Source: Chloroflexota bacterium (lineage in GTDB: Bacteria; Chloroflexota; Dormibacteria; CF-121). Taken from it: 9,494 bases of DNA. The position numbers and the translations under genes are program-made. Positions within the stretch are counted from its first letter, which is position 1. The number at the start of each line of letters is the position of its first letter. Location: NCBI GenBank assembly GCA_005882525.1, contig VBGO01000006.1, forward strand, positions 1 through 9,494, read 5' to 3'. Shown here piece after piece: positions 5,829 to 9,494 of the stretch. The notes under the pieces were generated by a model. That model saw only the letters and a program-made list of their open reading frames with translations, had not been told where the DNA came from and made no database searches.

Positions 5829-7005
5829 TGGAAACGGCCGGGGTGGAATCCGGGCTTGATCCCGTCTACGTCTGCTCGCGCTGCGGCACGCAGGACAGCG
5901 CTGAAACCGCGATCTGGCACTGCTCGAATTGCGAAGGTTTGCTCGAGGGCTGGCCGGCAGTAACCTTCTCGGCGCGCGACGTTGACGACCAAGAGACGGG
6001 GCTGTGGCGGTACGCCCGCGCTCTGCCACCGCTACCCGCCTCGGAGCGAGTGCGCCTGGGCGAAGTGATGACGCCCCTGGTGGAGAGCGAGCCTCTGGCC
6101 GCGATGCTGAAGGTCGACTACCTGTTCCCGAGCGGCAGCTACAAGGACCGCGGCGGCGCCGTCCTCGTTTCGCGCCTCCGCCACCTCGGCGTCAGGCAAG
6201 CGCTCGAGGACTCGTCCGGCAATGCGGGCGCATCGATCGCCGCGTACTCGGCCGCGGCGGGCATCAGCTGCGAGGTCTTCGTCCCGGCCGGCAACTCGCC
6301 CGACAAGCTCGCCCAGATCGAGGCCTACGGGCGACACTGCGGCCGATCGACGGTGACCGCGCTGCGGTCGCGTGGGCGGCGCTCGAGGCCGCGGAAACGC
6401 GCTTCTACGCCAGCCACAATTGGCACCCCGACTTTCACGCGGGCGTATCGAGTCTGGGTTTCGAGATCTGGGAGCAGTGCGGCCGGCGCGCGCCCGACGC
6501 GGTGATCGTACCGTGCGGCCACGGCAGCCTCGTGCTCGGCGTCCACCGTGCCTTCATGTCGCTCTCGATGGGCGGCGCGGTCAGCCACGTGCCGAGGATT
6601 TTGGCGGTGCAATCCGAGGCATACAGTTCGGTGGCCCGCGCGTGGGCGGACCACATCGACGAGCCGGCGCCAGTTGCGGAGCCTGGCGGAACCATCGCCG
6701 AGGGCATCGCGACGAGGCTCCCGCTACGTGGCCGCGACGTCCTCGCCGCGCTTCGCGCTTCAGGGGGCGCGGCTGTATCGGTGTCCGAGGGGGAGATCCG
6801 CCGCGCACTCGTCAGGCTTCTGCGCCTCGGCTTCTACGTTGAGCCGACGGCAGCCGTCGGCGTCGCGGGTCTCGAGTTGTTGCGTTTGCGCAATGAGATC
6901 CCGCGCGAAGCCTCACGGGTCGTGGTGGTGCTCACGGGCAACGGACTCAAAGCCGGCCGCCGGATTGTGGATGCGGTCGAGACTGCATCGGAGGTTCAGG
7001 GATGA
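5828..7005 (+). pseudogene. Threonine-synthase-like PLP-dependent enzyme, interrupted by a frameshift
   Basis: The gene starts at ATG 5828 (TGATG overlap) and reads a fold-type II PLP enzyme. A small Cys4 ribbon comes first (C16/C19 and C32/C35). The Schiff-base lysine is K106 in SGSYKDRGG, and the phosphate and substrate loop is DSSGNAGAS (128-136). After codon 168 (GGG, 6329-6331) homology moves to the next frame, continuing as ATLRPIDGD and VAWAALEAAE, then PCGHGSL and the conserved VLTGNGLKA near the end, stopping at 7003-7005. One extra G in the 6329-6331 run would restore a 392-residue protein. Unrepaired, frame one runs to 6505 and gives a 226-residue product with a nonsense tail. The family includes threonine synthases and related ammonia-lyases or dehydratases; here a catabolic lyase role is more likely than threonine synthesis. 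It may be a sequencing error rather than a true pseudogene. Confidence 0.85.
6329..6331 (+). other. Frameshift site (one base missing in a G run)
   Basis: The reading frame changes at tac-ggg-cga. With four Gs the sequence would read Tyr-Gly-Ala-Thr-Leu, the smooth family-like continuation. The flanks contain no slippery heptamer, so programmed frameshifting is unlikely. Confidence 0.8.
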
Positions 7006-7889
7006 CCAAGGAGATTCTGTGCTCGGTCGGCGTCGACGTCGACGCCGTGGCCGGCTGGCTCGGTTCGTACGGTGGCGAGGATTCGCCGTCCGACATTCAG
7101 CGCGGCATGTTCTCGGGCGAGGTCGGCACTCCGCGCCTGCTGAAGCTCTTCGACAAGCTTGGGCTCAAGACCAGCTGGTTCATCCCCGGGCACTCGATCG
7201 AGACGTTTCCGGAGCAGACGAAGATGGTGGCGGATGCGGGGCACGAGATCGGGGCGCACGGCTACTCCCACGAGAACCCGATCTCGATGACGCCGAAGCA
7301 GGAAGAGGACGTCCTCGCCCGGTGCGTTGAGGTGATCGGGCGACTGTCCGGCAAGAAACCGCGCGGCTACGTGGCCCCGTGGTGGGAGATGTCGGCGGTC
7401 ACCGCTCAGCTGCTGCTGAAATACGGCTTCCGCTACGACCACAGCCAGGCGTACAACGACTTCACGCCGTTCTACTCGAGGGTCGGCGACACGTGGACGA
7501 AGATCGACTACAGCCAGGAAGCGGCTACCTGGATGAAGCCGCTGGTTCGCGGTCAGGAGATCGACCTCGTGGAGATCGGCGCCAACTGGTACCTCGACGA
7601 CCTGCCACCGATGATGTTCATCAAGAAGTCACCGAACAGCCACGGCTTCGTCAACCCCCGCGACATCGAAGAGATGTGGCGCGACCAGTTCGACTGGGTG
7701 TACCGCGAGATGGACTATGCGGCGTACGCGCTCACCATCCATCCTGACGTCAGCGGGCGGCCACAGGTGCTGCTCATGCTCGAGCGGCTGATCGACTACA
7801 TCAACCGGCACGATGGAGTGCGATGGCACACCATGGAGCAGATCGCCGACGACTTCCGCAAGCGCCAGCCGCTGGCCAAGAAGCGCTGA
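7002..7889 (+). CDS. CE4 polysaccharide deacetylase / cyclic imidase-like hydrolase (HpPgdA type)
   Basis: This 295-residue CE4 (NodB-fold) metalloenzyme strongly resembles the Helicobacter pylori HP0310 (HpPgdA) group. Metal-binding residues are D14 in VDVDAVAGW and H86 and H90 in GAHGYSHENP. The usual RxPxG motif is replaced by YVAPWWEMS (123-131), DLVEIGANWYLDD (188-200) follows, and the catalytic His is H247 in LTIHPDVSGRPQ. It has no signal peptide or membrane helix and should be cytoplasmic, which argues against an envelope polysaccharide substrate. HpPgdA itself was noted to resemble cyclic imide hydrolases and PuuE-type allantoinases, which open small cyclic amides. In an operon with an asparaginase and PxpA, hydrolysis of a cyclic imide or a formyl/acetyl amide is a reasonable guess. 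The start shares ATGA with the previous gene. Confidence 0.9.
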   Translation: MTKEILCSVGVDVDAVAGWLGSYGGEDSPSDIQRGMFSGEVGTPRLLKLFDKLGLKTSWFIPGHSIETFPEQTKMVADAGHEIGAHGYSHENPISMTPKQEEDVLARCVEVIGRLSGKKPRGYVAPWWEMSAVTAQLLLKYGFRYDHSQAYNDFTPFYSRVGDTWTKIDYSQEAATWMKPLVRGQEIDLVEIGANWYLDDLPPMMFIKKSPNSHGFVNPRDIEEMWRDQFDWVYREMDYAAYALTIHPDVSGRPQVLLMLERLIDYINRHDGVRWHTMEQIADDFRKRQPLAKKR

Positions 7890-7898
7890 GGCTCGCCT

Positions 7899-8234
7899 GT
7901 GTGCGTTCTCTGCGGCGACCTGGTGGGTGAGGTGCATTGGGCCGAGCGCACGCTGGGGCCGTGCAGCGCGGGCTCGAGCGACGAGGCGCAGCGCCGCCAG
8001 GCGCGGTTCAAGCGCGCGCGCATCCTGAACCGAGTACTCGCCCCCTACCAGCTTTCGATGCACGAGGACCTAAGCGGCACGCGGTACGTCGTTGGCGACC
8101 GCAAAGGCGCGCAGGAGGTCGTGCGCGACCTCGACGAGCTGTGGACCGCGGCGGACCGGCTGGCGCACGTACCAGTAGACCCGCTGGATGAGCGTCTGTT
8201 GGCGACGCTGGAAGGCAGCAGTGCAGATCGATGA
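7899..8234 (+). CDS. Conserved hypothetical small CxxC protein, partner of the CobW gene
   Basis: The 111-residue product starts at GTG 7899 with MCVLCGD, placing a CxxC pair (C2, C5) at the very N terminus. HW (13-14), C22 and a basic helix, RRQARFKRARILNRVLAPY (32-50), follow. The middle, SMHEDLSGTRYVVGDRKGAQEVVRDLDELWTAADRL, looks like a small alpha/beta unit, and the tail is PVDPLDERLLATLE. I recognise the MCxLCG start as recurring in uncharacterised proteins beside CobW-type GTPases, but no function is known to me. C2, C5, H13 and C22 could bind zinc or iron. The GTG start is supported by the N-terminal motif, and the stop overlaps the GTPase start (ATGA). It begins 9 bp after the CE4 gene. 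A metal-relay or targeting role with the GTPase is inference. Confidence 0.8.
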   Translation: MCVLCGDLVGEVHWAERTLGPCSAGSSDEAQRRQARFKRARILNRVLAPYQLSMHEDLSGTRYVVGDRKGAQEVVRDLDELWTAADRLAHVPVDPLDERLLATLEGSSADR

Positions 8235-9166
8235 CCCACCGTGAGCGCTTGCGGCTGACCGTGATCACTGGCTTCCTCGGATCGGGGAAGACGACACTGC
8301 TTAGGCGCGCACTCGGTGACGGCAGGCCTGACGTGGCGGTGGTGGTAAATGAGTTCGCCGATGCGGGCGTCGACCAGGAGCTGATCGGAGGTGCGTGTGT
8401 TTGGGTCGTCACGGTCAGCCGCGGCTGCGCATGCTGCGAGCGGCGGGAGGAGGTGCTCATCGCTCTTCGCCAGATCCTCGACGCTCACGAGCGCGGCCGG
8501 CTTGGAGCCCTGCGGCATGTGGTGATCGAGACGAGCGGCCTCGCCGATCCGCTGCCTATCGTCACCGCCATCACGCTCGACCCGGTGCTTCGTCACCACT
8601 TCAAGCTCGGGGCGGTGGTGACGGTGGTCGATGCGCTGGACGGCGAGGAGCAGCTCGCGCTTCACCCAGAGGCGCGGCGCCAGGCCCTGAGCGCCGACCG
8701 CATCGTCGTCAGCAAGACAGACCTCGCCGAGCCGGCGCAGGTGAAGGCGCTCGAAGCGAAGCTGGCGGGGTTGGGCGTGAGCGTTGTGACGCCCGCACCC
8801 GAACCTTGGGCCGATCTGCTGAGCGCGTCCGGCCGCCACGAGCGGGTCGCACTGCCCGAGGCTGGCGCGCACACCGGAAACGTCACCAGCGCCTCGATCA
8901 AGTTCGACCAGCCTCTCGACTGGGTCGCCTTCGGCGTCTGGCTGAGCCTGCTCGTGCACGCGCACGGGCTTGGGCTCCTGCGCATCAAAGGCGTCGTGCC
9001 GGCCGCCGGCCTCGGCTCGATCGCCATCAACGCTGTGCAGCACGCGCTCTACCCGCCCGAGCACATCGATTCGCCTGCCGTCCCGGCGAGGCTCGTCGTG
9101 ATCGCGCAAGACCTGAGCGCCGATTCCATCACCAGGTCGCTGCTGGCGTTCCAGCGCGCGGCATAG
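8231..9166 (+). CDS. COG0523 / CobW-family G3E GTPase, putative metallochaperone
   Basis: The 311-residue protein has the G3E GTPase layout. The Walker A is GFLGSGKTT (14-22), NEFADAGVD lies at 40-48, and the metal-binding CxCC motif is GCACC (65-69, normally CxCC). ETSGLADP (100-107) is the Walker B region and SKTD (161-164) the guanine-specificity motif. A C-terminal CobW_C domain begins around SIKFDQPLDW (222-231). No His-rich linker is present. Family members insert metals into specific client enzymes (for example nitrile hydratase activators, ZNG1, CobW), often encoded next door. The likely client here is the CE4 metalloenzyme two genes upstream. Translation is coupled to the CxxC gene by ATGA. 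The exact metal cannot be read from sequence. Confidence 0.92.
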   Translation: MTHRERLRLTVITGFLGSGKTTLLRRALGDGRPDVAVVVNEFADAGVDQELIGGACVWVVTVSRGCACCERREEVLIALRQILDAHERGRLGALRHVVIETSGLADPLPIVTAITLDPVLRHHFKLGAVVTVVDALDGEEQLALHPEARRQALSADRIVVSKTDLAEPAQVKALEAKLAGLGVSVVTPAPEPWADLLSASGRHERVALPEAGAHTGNVTSASIKFDQPLDWVAFGVWLSLLVHAHGLGLLRIKGVVPAAGLGSIAINAVQHALYPPEHIDSPAVPARLVVIAQDLSADSITRSLLAFQRAA

Positions 9167-9176
9167 CGCGGGTAAG

Positions 9177-9183
9177 AAGGAGG
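9177..9183 (+). promoter_or_regulatory. Ribosome binding site for the PxpA gene
   Basis: AAGGAGG lies 13 bases before the ATG at 9197, rather far from it. No in-frame start closer to it exists, and the LamB/YcsF homology begins right after the ATG. This is the longest spacer (30 bp) in the downstream part of the operon. Confidence 0.5.
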
Positions 9184-9196
9184 CGTTGATAGAAGA

Positions 9197-9494
9197 ATGG
9201 AGGTCGTCGACCTCAGCTGCGATCTCGGCGAGAGCTACGGCAACTTCAAGGTCGGCAAGGACGAGGAGGTGATCCCGTTCATCGCCTCGGCGAGCGTCGG
9301 CTGCGGCTTCCACGGCGGCGACCCCAGCATCATGCGCAGCACCGTCGAGCTCGCCAAGGCGCACGGAGTCCGCGTTGGCGCGCATCCGGGCTTCCCAGAT
9401 CTGCTTGGTTTCGGCCGCCGTTACATGACCGTGAGCTCACGCGACATCACTAACTACGTGCTGTACCAGGTCGGCGCCTTCTCGGCGATGTGCA
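9197..9494 (+). CDS. pxpA: LamB/YcsF family, 5-oxoprolinase subunit A (PxpA), 5' part only
   Basis: The first 99 codons of a LamB/YcsF protein are present before the window ends; the family is usually about 250 residues. Recognisable blocks are VDLSCDLGESYG (4-15, normally DLNxDLGE.FG), IASASVGCGFHGGDP (29-43) and VGAHPGFPDLLGFGRR (60-75), followed by the start of LYQVGA. PxpA acts with PxpB and PxpC as ATP-dependent 5-oxoprolinase, opening the lactam ring of pyroglutamate; PxpB and PxpC may follow outside the window. YcsF proteins also occur in clusters for other cyclic amides. It follows the GTPase codirectionally. The gene is incomplete only because of the window edge. Confidence 0.9.
   Translation, partial: MEVVDLSCDLGESYGNFKVGKDEEVIPFIASASVGCGFHGGDPSIMRSTVELAKAHGVRVGAHPGFPDLLGFGRRYMTVSSRDITNYVLYQVGAFSAMC

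Noticed and set aside
6322..6340. Programmed ribosomal frameshift in the PLP gene
   Set aside because: No slippery heptamer, stimulatory Shine-Dalgarno or pseudoknot is apparent, and fold-type II PLP enzymes are not known to use frameshifting; a one-base loss is simpler.
8045..9385. 446-codon minus-strand open frame
   Set aside because: It runs antisense across three plus-strand genes with clear family motifs (CxxC protein, CobW GTPase, PxpA).

Overview
This is a high-GC window from a bacterium that I cannot place precisely. It could be a soil actinobacterium (for example Thermoleophilia), a Chloroflexota/Dormibacterota-type lineage or a similar high-GC group. The pointers are GC-rich third codon positions, tightly packed ATGA and TGATG gene junctions, and a GntR regulator that appears to lack a ribosome binding site. 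I see no complete tRNA, rRNA, CRISPR array or transposase gene.

Layout. Positions 1-87 hold nothing I can name. A small DUF167/YggU-family gene lies on the minus strand (88-327). The gap from 328 to 910 has no convincing gene. It contains a GGTGCC palindrome (393-405), the 3' part of a tRNA-Asn (527-571) whose 5' half is missing, a nearby second copy of its anticodon-arm sequence (728-749), and a run of inverted repeats. This looks like an old integration or rearrangement scar at the edge of the operon. Next come a minus-strand GntR/FCD regulator (911-1657) and, divergent from it, nine codirectional genes from 1735 to the window end. The short divergent intergenic region carries a good -35/-10 promoter for the operon and a perfect 12-bp palindrome, the likely GntR operator, overlapping its -10.

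The operon encodes, in order: an APC-superfamily permease; a type-II-like L-asparaginase/amidase; two short-chain dehydrogenases; a threonine-synthase-like PLP enzyme (broken here by a one-base frameshift); a cytoplasmic CE4 deacetylase/imidase of the HpPgdA type; a small CxxC protein of unknown function; a COG0523/CobW metallochaperone GTPase; and the start of a LamB/YcsF (PxpA, 5-oxoprolinase subunit A) gene cut by the window edge. Most junctions overlap by one or four bases, so the proteins probably act together.

Interpretation (inference). The set reads as uptake and breakdown of a small nitrogen compound, under control of a substrate-sensing GntR repressor. Three hydrolases act on C-N bonds of amides, imides or lactams (asparaginase, CE4 imidase-like enzyme, PxpA). 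Two dehydrogenases and a PLP lyase could process the carbon skeleton, and the GTPase with its small CxxC neighbour could supply metal to the CE4 enzyme. I do not know a described pathway with this exact composition. The operon, and especially the CxxC/CobW pair, is the best candidate for something new here.
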